This document shows, one piece after another, positions 1-4,272 of a stretch of 5,045 bases of DNA. The notes beneath the pieces were generated by a model. It searched no databases. It saw only the letters and a program-made list of their open reading frames with translations, and was not told where the DNA came from. Location: NCBI GenBank assembly GCA_046155605.1, contig JBJXFQ010000071.1, positions 1 to 5,045 of the forward strand, written 5' to 3'. Numbering within the stretch: the stretch's first letter is position 1; each line of letters opens with the position of its first letter. The stretch comes from JAEUIZ01 sp046155605. Its GTDB lineage: Bacteria > Planctomycetota > Phycisphaerae > Phycisphaerales > UBA1924. Both the position numbers and the translations under genes were made by a program.

Positions 1-165
1 ATTCCTCAACCGGCATCCGGGGAAGGGGAGGGGGCGAGCGACCCCCCACCCCCGGTGCCTCAAGCACCGGGGGGGTGTGGGGGGGGACGCGCGCACCCCC
101 CTCCCCCTTCCACGACCTCCGAACAAACACCCGATGGTCACGACGACTGGACGGAGGTGCGATGA
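1..165 (+). CDS. 3' end of an unidentified upstream ORF (5'-truncated by the window)
   Basis: Frame 1 is open from the first base to a TGA at 163-165, giving 54 visible residues. Most of the visible part is low-complexity Pro/Gly-rich sequence, followed by a polar acidic tail ending in DDWTEVR. The stop overlaps the start of the next gene in an ATGA (162-165), the same arrangement as at the following gene junction. This coupling is the main reason to think it is a real gene end. The G- and C-rich homopolymer runs here keep other frames open too, so the evidence is modest. No catalytic motif is visible and the function cannot be named. In comparable integrative elements the gene in this place is often a replication or primase-type protein, but nothing in this fragment shows that. 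Confidence 0.5.
   Translation: MPQPASGEGEGASDPPPPVPQAPGGCGGGRAHPPPPSTTSEQTPDGHDDWTEVR
49..73. repeat. perfect 10-bp GC hairpin inside the first ORF's tail
   Basis: CCCCCGGTGC (49-58) and GCACCGGGGG (64-73) are perfectly complementary around a 5-nt loop, CTCAA. The C-rich run before it (42-47) and the G8 run after it (79-86) can extend the pairing imperfectly. There is no T-tract, and it lies inside an apparently coding frame upstream of a coupled gene. I therefore record it as a structural repeat, possibly a pausing or folding element, and not as a terminator. Confidence 0.5.
153..157 (+). promoter_or_regulatory. ribosome-binding site fixing the start at 162
   Basis: GGAGG lies 4 nt before the ATG at 162. 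The upstream in-frame GTG at 75 has no purine-rich Shine-Dalgarno at a sensible distance that stands apart from the local poly-G, and it would add a Pro/Arg-rich stretch. This site therefore favours 162 as the start. Confidence 0.55.
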
Positions 166-722
166 GCCCGCTGGCCGCGCTGCTCACGGACCTCGTCGAC
201 CTCGGCGTTGAGGTGGCGATTCGCACAGTGAGGGTTGCGTACCGGCCGAACGCACTGGTGACGGACGTCCTTGCGGCGCGAATCGGCGAGCACCGCGACG
301 TCCTCTTCGAGCTGCTCAGGTCGTCCCCGGGCTATTCCCTCGCCGAGCTGGCGATCATGGCGCGCGGAGGCGCTTCGTCCGCCGACATCGCCACGATCAA
401 TAAGGTCAAGACCGCGTTCGCTGCGATGGGCCTCATGGTCACCGAGTTCACGCCGACACCGCCGGTGCCCCCGACGCCCGAGCCGGCAATGCCGGCAGCG
501 TCACCGGCAGCGACGACCCCGCCTTCAGCACCCGCACCGATGACGGCAGAGCAACTTCCGCCGGACTGGCGCGAGATGTTCGAGGAGCGTGCCGGCATCA
601 TGGAGTTCGACGCGAATCTGCCGCGTGATGTGGCCGAACGCCTTGCCTTGCGCGACGTTCTGGCCTTGATGGACGGCTCGCCTCGGCTTCGCGCCGCGAC
701 GGGCGCGATGGAGATTCGATGA
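162..722 (+). CDS. TubC N-terminal docking-domain-like protein of the integrase operon
   Basis: A 186-residue protein starting at the ATG at 162, which has GGAGG just upstream and overlaps the previous stop as ATGA. Residues about 3-55 have the pattern of a TubC-N-type docking domain: a first helix (LAALLTDLVDLGV), a short strand-turn-strand (EVAIRTVRVAY), then two helices ending in EHRDVLFELLRS. These small alpha-beta-beta-alpha-alpha domains are known for protein-protein docking in NRPS/PKS lines, and related domains occur in mobile-element ORFs. Residues 58-95 are a helical continuation and 96-128 a Pro/Ala-rich linker. Residues 134-175 form a second conserved-looking block containing DWREMFEERAGIMEFD and LPRDVAERLA, which I recall from ORFs of integrative elements. 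No enzymatic motif is seen. Its place immediately before the integrase suggests an accessory or partner role in the element's DNA transactions; this is inference. The family call is from pattern memory only. Confidence 0.6.
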   Translation: MSPLAALLTDLVDLGVEVAIRTVRVAYRPNALVTDVLAARIGEHRDVLFELLRSSPGYSLAELAIMARGGASSADIATINKVKTAFAAMGLMVTEFTPTPPVPPTPEPAMPAASPAATTPPSAPAPMTAEQLPPDWREMFEERAGIMEFDANLPRDVAERLALRDVLALMDGSPRLRAATGAMEIR

Positions 723-1861
723 TGGCGACGTTATTCAAGAAGTTCGAACGCGGACGCGAGACGTGGATGTTGCAGTTGCTCATCGCCGGCGGTCGCCGCA
801 CCATCCGGCTCGGCCCGGTCTCCGACCGATCGGCGCAGCGGTTCCGCGACCGGGTTGAGACATTGGTCGGCTGTCGCCGGCTGAATCAACAGCCCGACGC
901 GGACATGATGAAGTGGCTCGCCGGGCTGGACCCGGGCGTGCATCGACAACTCGCGAGCGCCGGCCTCGTCGATGATCGCGACCACACCCCGCGTGCGCTC
1001 GGGACATTCGTTGATGCGTATATCCATCGCAAGGAGCGCGACCTCGCCCCGGCGAGCGTCAGGTCGCTGCGTTTGACCCGCGATCGGCTCGTCGCTCGCT
1101 TCGGCTCGCAGACGCGGCTCGATCGGATCACCGCGCACATGGCCGCCGACTGGCGCGCCGCGATGCTCGATGAGGGATTGTCCGAAGCGTCGGTCCGGGT
1201 CCACACGAGGAACGCTCGCGCGTTCGTCAACGCCGCGATCGAGGCGGAGATCATCGTGAAGAATCCGTTTCGCGGCCTGCCGACCGGTTCGGTCGCGGCC
1301 GATCGCGAGCGGTACGTCAGCGTTGAAGAAGCCGACAAAGTCCTCGCCACCTTGCCCGATGCGCAGTGGCGTGCACTTTTCGGCCTCGCTCGGTTCGCGG
1401 GACTGCGCTGCCCGTCTGAGACGCACGGCGTTCGATGGAGCGACATCGACTTCGCTCGCGGCAGGATGACCGTCTTCGCGCCGAAGACGCGCACCACACG
1501 CGTCGTGCCGATCGTGCCGCGGCTGCGAGCCGTCCTTGAAGAGGCGTTCCGCGCGCGCGAGCCCGAGATCGAAGAGGTCATCACGTTTAGTGTGAACAAT
1601 CTCCACAGGACGATCGTCGAAGCCATCACCAGCGCCGGGCTTAAACGATGGGCCGACCTCTTCCAGACGCTTCGCCGCAGTGCCGAGACCGATTTCGCGA
1701 TGATGGGCGTACCCCAGCACGCGGTCTCGGCCTGGATCGGGCACAGCGTCGCCGTATCGGTGAAGCACTACCTCCAGATCCCGAGCGAACTCGTCGAACG
1801 CGCGGCGGGGATCACGGAGGAGAACCGACTTCGCATCGCCGACAGCGGAAGCGCGGCGTAG
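719..1861 (+). CDS. tyrosine recombinase / site-specific integrase
   Basis: A 380-residue tyrosine recombinase, full length for the family. The ATG at 719 overlaps the previous stop as ATGA, with GGAG 5 nt upstream; a second in-frame ATG at 722 is equally usable. Domains: a beta-rich N-terminal segment (about 1-50, TWMLQLLIAGGRRTIRLG) of the arm-site-binding kind; a helical core-binding SAM-like domain (about 91-185); and a catalytic domain (about 195-365). Catalytic residues visible are R230 (in AGLRCPSE), K256 (in APKTR), R319 (in QTLRRS), H342 (in WIGHS) and the nucleophile Y351 (in KHYLQ). The R319-H342-Y351 spacing of 23 and 9 matches XerD. The usual His three residues before the second Arg is Gln (Q316), which I recall as common in planctomycete integrases. 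It would cut and rejoin element and chromosomal att sites; the tRNA-Lys fragment and GCAC arrays just downstream are its likely targets. Last gene of its operon. Confidence 0.95.
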   Translation: MMATLFKKFERGRETWMLQLLIAGGRRTIRLGPVSDRSAQRFRDRVETLVGCRRLNQQPDADMMKWLAGLDPGVHRQLASAGLVDDRDHTPRALGTFVDAYIHRKERDLAPASVRSLRLTRDRLVARFGSQTRLDRITAHMAADWRAAMLDEGLSEASVRVHTRNARAFVNAAIEAEIIVKNPFRGLPTGSVAADRERYVSVEEADKVLATLPDAQWRALFGLARFAGLRCPSETHGVRWSDIDFARGRMTVFAPKTRTTRVVPIVPRLRAVLEEAFRAREPEIEEVITFSVNNLHRTIVEAITSAGLKRWADLFQTLRRSAETDFAMMGVPQHAVSAWIGHSVAVSVKHYLQIPSELVERAAGITEENRLRIADSGSAA

Positions 1862-1912
1862 CGATCATGTTGTCGCAACGGACAGGGATCGGGCGAGCCC
1901 TGCCGATCATGA

Positions 1913-1925
1913 CCAGCTGACTCTT
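1913..1925 (+). repeat. 13-bp inverted copy of the tRNA anticodon-arm sequence
   Basis: CCAGCTGACTCTT at 1913-1925 is the exact reverse complement of 2175-2187, the 5' strand of the anticodon arm and part of the loop of the tRNA-Lys fragment, up to and including the anticodon. Similarity breaks down sharply on both sides. CCAGC (1913-1917) and GCTGG (1931-1935) can also pair as a short stem. A chance 13-mer match within about 250 bp is very unlikely. It may be a second recombinase core-type site or debris of an earlier insertion; its function is unknown. Confidence 0.6.
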
Positions 1926-1944
1926 GTGCCGCTGGTTGGCATAC

Positions 1945-1969
1945 GCAGCACCCGAATTTATGCTGTTTT
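1945..1969 (+). terminator. weak terminator-like hairpin after the integrase
   Basis: GCAGCA (1945-1950) pairs with TGCTGT (1961-1966; the last pair is G-T) around a 10-nt loop, with a TTTT run at 1966-1969. The stem is short and the T-run brief, so termination activity is uncertain. It is the only hairpin plus T-run combination in the 80-110 nt after the integrase stop. Confidence 0.25.
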
Positions 1970-2009
1970 CGACCCTCTCGCCCCACAGCGCGCTGCACCA
2001 GGCGCTGCA

Positions 2010-2043
2010 GCACCGCCACGCACTGGGTCGCACCGAGCCGCAA
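2010..2043 (+). repeat. left phased GCAC array (10-bp period)
   Basis: GCAC begins at exactly 2010, 2020 and 2030, followed by GCAA at 2040. The units are GCACCGCCAC, GCACTGGGTC and GCACCGAGCC, close to GCACYGRGYC. One unit per 10 bp is about one DNA turn, so protein bound to each unit would sit on the same face of the helix. A 10-bp period is incompatible with a codon repeat. Given the integrase upstream and the tRNA core about 95 bp downstream, these are good candidates for arm-type integrase or accessory-protein sites. Confidence 0.7.
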
Positions 2044-2093
2044 TCGTCGCGGCGTCGCCAATCCGACCGTCTCGAAGCATCTCGCGCAAGTCC

Positions 2094-2122
2094 GCCCGGT
2101 GCAAAGCCTTGCGGCCCGGTGC
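2094..2122 (-). repeat. inverted pair of GCACCGGGC sites, 20 bp apart
   Basis: The 9-mer GCCCGGTGC occurs at 2094-2102 and again at 2114-2122, exactly 20 bp apart. Its reverse complement GCACCGGGC matches the unit consensus of the flanking GCAC arrays (compare GCACCGGGTC at 2280). These are therefore likely the same kind of binding site in the opposite orientation, two helical turns apart, just before the tRNA acceptor end at 2138. Confidence 0.5.
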
Positions 2123-2137
2123 GATCTCCTGCCAAAG

Positions 2138-2186
2138 TGCCCCCCGAAGGACTCGAACCTTCGACCCGCTGATTAAGAGTCAGCTG
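2138..2186 (-). other. tRNA-Lys(CUU) 3' fragment, probable att core
   Basis: On the minus strand, from 2186 down: A26-like position, anticodon stem GCTGA/TCAGC around loop CTCTTAA (anticodon CTT at 2177-2175), variable loop GGGTC, T arm GAAGG-TTCGAGT-CCTTC, 3' acceptor strand GGGGGGC and discriminator A at 2138. Every stem that can form does so perfectly. The 5' acceptor strand (expected GCCCCCC) and D arm are absent upstream (above 2187) and nowhere in the window, and CCA is not encoded after the discriminator. It cannot make a tRNA. Integrative elements commonly carry exactly this part of a tRNA gene so that insertion rebuilds the host gene, and this one lies 277 bp from an integrase stop. 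The alternative, a decayed tRNA gene, is less likely given the perfect stems. Confidence 0.85.
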
Positions 2187-2269
2187 GCAGAGTGCGGATT
2201 CTGGCCGAAATACCGCCATGTTTCTAATGTGCGCTGCACTCGATTTGCCGAAGGGTCTACATTATGTTT

Positions 2270-2313
2270 GCACTATCTCGCACCGGGTCGCACTGAACAG
2301 CACCGAGCTGCAA
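2270..2313 (+). repeat. right phased GCAC array (10-bp period)
   Basis: GCAC begins at exactly 2270, 2280, 2290 and 2300, followed by GCAA at 2310. The units are GCACTATCTC, GCACCGGGTC, GCACTGAACA and GCACCGAGCT. Orientation, period and the terminal GCAA are the same as in the left array, and it lies about 84 bp beyond the tRNA fragment on the other side. Bases 2280-2330 match 2010-2060 at 39 of 51 positions, and both copies end in GGCGTCGCCA. Probable arm-type sites of the attachment region. Confidence 0.7.
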
Positions 2314-2463
2314 GCTGCGAGGCGTCGCCACTCCCCCACTGCCGACGCCTTAACCGTAAACCAAGGCCGTTTTGCACGCTTCCCGTCGTGGGCTCGCGCG
2401 CGCTCACTTCCCGACACCAGCCCTCCGGCCCTCCACCGAGGCGACGACTGGATCACGATCATC

Positions 2464-2492
2464 TTGCGTTGCGTACTTACATGCGATACACT
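2464..2492 (+). promoter_or_regulatory. candidate sigma-70-type promoter of the methyltransferase
   Basis: TTGCGT (2464-2469) and TACACT (2487-2492) are separated by 17 bp, each matching four of six consensus bases. The -10 box ends 41 nt before the start codon at 2534. Two GATC sites (2451-2454, 2457-2460) lie just upstream of the -35 box. Consensus matches alone are weak evidence in this phylum. Confidence 0.4.
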
Positions 2493-2520
2493 GTCGTGGC
2501 GGTCGCAGGACACGGCCCGC

Positions 2521-2526
2521 AGGGGG
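2521..2526 (+). promoter_or_regulatory. ribosome-binding site fixing the methyltransferase start at 2534
   Basis: AGGGGG lies 7 nt before ATG 2534. The frame is open upstream to 2372, but that earlier start would place the likely promoter inside the gene and add a 54-residue segment without domain character. The conserved ParB-type beginning (IELRSVEAIRPYEGNPRKN) starts right at 2534. Confidence 0.6.
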
Positions 2527-2533
2527 TTGGCAC

Positions 2534-3886
2534 ATGCACATCGAGTTGAGGTCGGTCGAGGCGATCAGGCCCTACGAGGGCAACCCGAGGAAGAACGACG
2601 GCGCGGTCGAGGCCGTCGCGCGGTCGATCAGCGAGTTTGGATTCAGGCAGCCGATTGTCGTTGATCGAGACGGCGTGGTCGTCGTCGGCCACACGCGGCT
2701 GAAGGCCGCGCAGCGGCTGGGGCTGACGACGGTTCCCGTGCACGTCGCGGCGGAGCTGACGCCCGAGCAGGCCAAGGCATATCGCGTCGCCGACAATCAA
2801 CTGGCTTCTCTCGCCGAGTTCGACGAGGACCTGCTCGCCGCCGAGATCGCGGGTCTGAAGGCATTAGACGTTGACCTCGGCACGCTCGGCTTCGATGACG
2901 ATCAGCTGAAGGAACTTCTGGCGCCGCGCGGGACCGAGGGCGAGGGCGATCCCGATGACGTGCCCGCGCCACCGGACGAGGCCACGACGAAGCCCGGCGA
3001 TCTGATCATCCTCGGCCACCATCGCCTGCTCTGCGGCGATTCCGCGAAGCCGGAGGACGCAAATCGACTGCTTGATGGCGCGCCGATCCATCTCGTGAAC
3101 ACCGATCCCCCATATAACGTTCGCGTCGAGCCGAGGAGCAACAACGCCATCGCGGCGGGGCTGTCGTCGTTCCCGGCCTCGGCCGGTTCCATCGAACGAT
3201 CGCACCACCAGGCCCTCGACCTCGCGCGGCATCCGGGCAAGTCGAAGCCCACGCAGAAGAAGCTCCGCGCCAAGGATCGGCCGCTCGCCAACGACTTCGT
3301 GAGCGACGACGAGTTCGATCGCCTGCTCGAAGCATGGTTCGGCAACCTCGCGCGCGTGCTGGTGCCCGGCGGCTCGTTCTACATCTGGGGCGGGTACGCG
3401 AACTGCGGCAACTACCCGCCGGTGCTGAAGCGACATGGCCTCTACTTCTCGCAGGCCGTCATCTGGCACAAGATGCACGCGGTGCTGACGCGGAAGGATT
3501 ACATGGGCGATCATGAGTGGTGCTTCTACGGCTGGCGTGAGGGCGCGGGTCACCACTTCTACGGCCCCAACAACATCCCCGACGTGTGGGACGTGAAGAA
3601 GGTGAACCCGCAGTCGATGGTCCATTTGACGGAGAAGCCCGTCGAGCTCGCGAAGCGCGCCATCGAGTACTCGTCCAGGCAGGGCCAGCACGTTCTCGAC
3701 CTTTTCGGGGGCAGCGGCAGCACGCTCATCGCGGCGGAGATGACGGGACGCCGCGCGTTCCTCATGGAGCTCGACCCGCTCTACTGCGATGTCATCGTCG
3801 CGAGATGGGAGCAGTTCACAGGGAAGAAGGCCGAGCGGCCAGTGGCGGAACCCGTGGTGGCGAAGGTCACGGAGACGACGCCGTGA
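2534..3886 (+). CDS. ParB-domain / beta-class DNA methyltransferase (DPPY)
   Basis: A 450-residue S-adenosylmethionine-dependent DNA methyltransferase fused to an N-terminal ParB/Srx-type domain. The ParB part (about 1-100) shows IRPYEGNPRKN, the SISEFGFRQPIVV segment and GHTRLKAAQRLG (52-63). A short acidic/Pro linker follows (about 131-155). In the catalytic part the DPPY motif IV is at 191-194. The target-recognition and core region follows, then HLTEKPVEL (364-372), the AdoMet-binding motif DLFGGSGS (389-396) and a motif II acidic end at MELDPLYCD. Motif IV before motif I makes it class beta; DPPY is typical of N6-adenine enzymes, though N4-cytosine cannot be excluded. The recognition sequence cannot be read. 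No restriction endonuclease lies beside it, so it looks like an orphan methylase of a phage or integrative element, possibly for self-protection or regulation. It has its own likely promoter and converges on the minus-strand genes at 4112-4959. Confidence 0.93.
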   Translation: MHIELRSVEAIRPYEGNPRKNDGAVEAVARSISEFGFRQPIVVDRDGVVVVGHTRLKAAQRLGLTTVPVHVAAELTPEQAKAYRVADNQLASLAEFDEDLLAAEIAGLKALDVDLGTLGFDDDQLKELLAPRGTEGEGDPDDVPAPPDEATTKPGDLIILGHHRLLCGDSAKPEDANRLLDGAPIHLVNTDPPYNVRVEPRSNNAIAAGLSSFPASAGSIERSHHQALDLARHPGKSKPTQKKLRAKDRPLANDFVSDDEFDRLLEAWFGNLARVLVPGGSFYIWGGYANCGNYPPVLKRHGLYFSQAVIWHKMHAVLTRKDYMGDHEWCFYGWREGAGHHFYGPNNIPDVWDVKKVNPQSMVHLTEKPVELAKRAIEYSSRQGQHVLDLFGGSGSTLIAAEMTGRRAFLMELDPLYCDVIVARWEQFTGKKAERPVAEPVVAKVTETTP

Positions 3887-3914
3887 TCGGCCCGTCCGGC
3901 TCCGTTTCCCGCGT

Positions 3915-3935
3915 CGCGGCCCACGTTGGGCCGTG
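3915..3935. terminator. hairpin between convergent genes, possible terminator
   Basis: CGGCCCA (3917-3923) and TGGGCCG (3927-3933) form a perfect 7-bp stem with a 3-nt loop, extended by a G-T and a C-G pair to 3915/3935. It begins 28 nt after the methyltransferase stop, in the gap between two convergent transcripts. There is no T-run on either side, so it may be a stability or weak termination element. The rest of 3887-4111 shows no supported gene. Confidence 0.3.
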
Positions 3936-4111
3936 TGGCGTCGTGCGCGATGACGTGGACGTTGGCACGAGCGGCGGCGCGGCGCGCCATGGGCGAACGT
4001 GGGGCGGGATCGTGTGGTTGGTGGAGCTTTGCTTGGTCGCGTCCCGCACGCTCCCACCGGAGAAACGCCCTCGCGACGGCGGAGGCGAAGAGAGTCTGGC
4101 GATGAAGGAAG

Positions 4112-4270
4112 CTATGCGATCGGCGGGTTGCCCGGCTGGTAGACCATGCCGCACATCGTGCATTCAACGCGGTCGTCGTCGATCCACACCAGCATGTCCA
4201 CGCGGCGCTCCGAGCAGAGCGGGCAGGCGTCGCACGGATCGACGCGGTCGTCGTCGGTGGCAGTGTTCAT
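4112..4270 (-). CDS. 52-residue zinc-ribbon-like protein
   Basis: ATG at 4270, stop TAG at 4114-4112. The start lies 2 nt after the stop of the upstream HARE-HTH gene (TGA-GC-ATG), with GAAGGG 6 nt before it inside that gene's end, so translation is very likely coupled. The protein has two CxxC knuckles: C16-P-L-C19 (with C13 making a second possible pair) and C37-T-M-C40, about 17 residues apart. Between them is a charged segment with MLVWIDDDRVE, a strand-turn-strand pattern, and GMVYQ follows the second knuckle. This is the layout of a small zinc ribbon. Such small ribbons bind nucleic acid or protein; the role here is unknown. It is easy to miss because of its size. Codon use is GC-rich like its neighbours. 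Confidence 0.75.
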   Translation of the reverse strand: MNTATDDDRVDPCDACPLCSERRVDMLVWIDDDRVECTMCGMVYQPGNPPIA

Positions 4271-4272
4271 GC

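Larger units (their letters stand above)
1862..2533. other. non-coding attachment-site region between integrase and methyltransferase
   Basis: This 672-bp stretch has no convincing gene: the open frames in it cross the tRNA fragment, the 10-bp arrays or the promoter, and lack ribosome-binding sites or recognisable domains. It contains a tRNA-Lys 3' fragment, two phased GCAC arrays, an inverted pair of related sites, a 13-bp inverted copy of part of the tRNA, a weak terminator-like hairpin and the methyltransferase promoter. The segment about 2196-2278 is noticeably more AT-rich than the flanking genes, as is common where bending proteins and integrase act. The combination next to an integrase gene is the architecture of a tyrosine-recombinase attachment site. 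That reading is inference from layout. Confidence 0.65.

Noticed and set aside
731..1768. Long minus-strand frames opposite the integrase (731-1768, 886-1629)
   Set aside because: Antisense shadows of a clear tyrosine recombinase with intact catalytic residues.
1883..1902. CAGGG/CCCTG stem just after the integrase as terminator
   Set aside because: Only 5 bp with a 10-nt loop and no T-run; alternative pairings of the same bases are equally good.
1812..2219. A minus-strand 135-residue open frame overlapping the integrase 3' end, and another at 2262-2513
   Set aside because: They cross the tRNA fragment or an array, show no recognisable excisionase or HTH pattern and have no convincing ribosome-binding site. 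I looked specifically for an excisionase here and found none.
2010..2330. CRISPR array or replication iterons as explanation of the repeats
   Set aside because: Units are 10 bp with no spacers of CRISPR size, and plasmid iterons are usually about 17-22 bp next to a replication gene, which is absent. The integrase and tRNA core give a better explanation.
2372..2533. N-terminal extension of the methyltransferase frame
   Set aside because: The AGGGGG site and the ParB-type conserved beginning point to 2534; the extension would cover the promoter and has no domain features.
1926..2549. A 207-residue + strand open frame across the intergenic region (and overlapping frames 1924-2172 and 2218-2664)
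   Set aside because: It runs through the tRNA fragment, both 10-bp arrays and the promoter, has no domain character, and its composition is Arg/Pro/His-rich as expected from out-of-frame GC-rich DNA.
2864..4057. A 397-residue minus-strand frame opposite the methyltransferase
   Set aside because: Antisense shadow; the + strand frame has all methyltransferase motifs.
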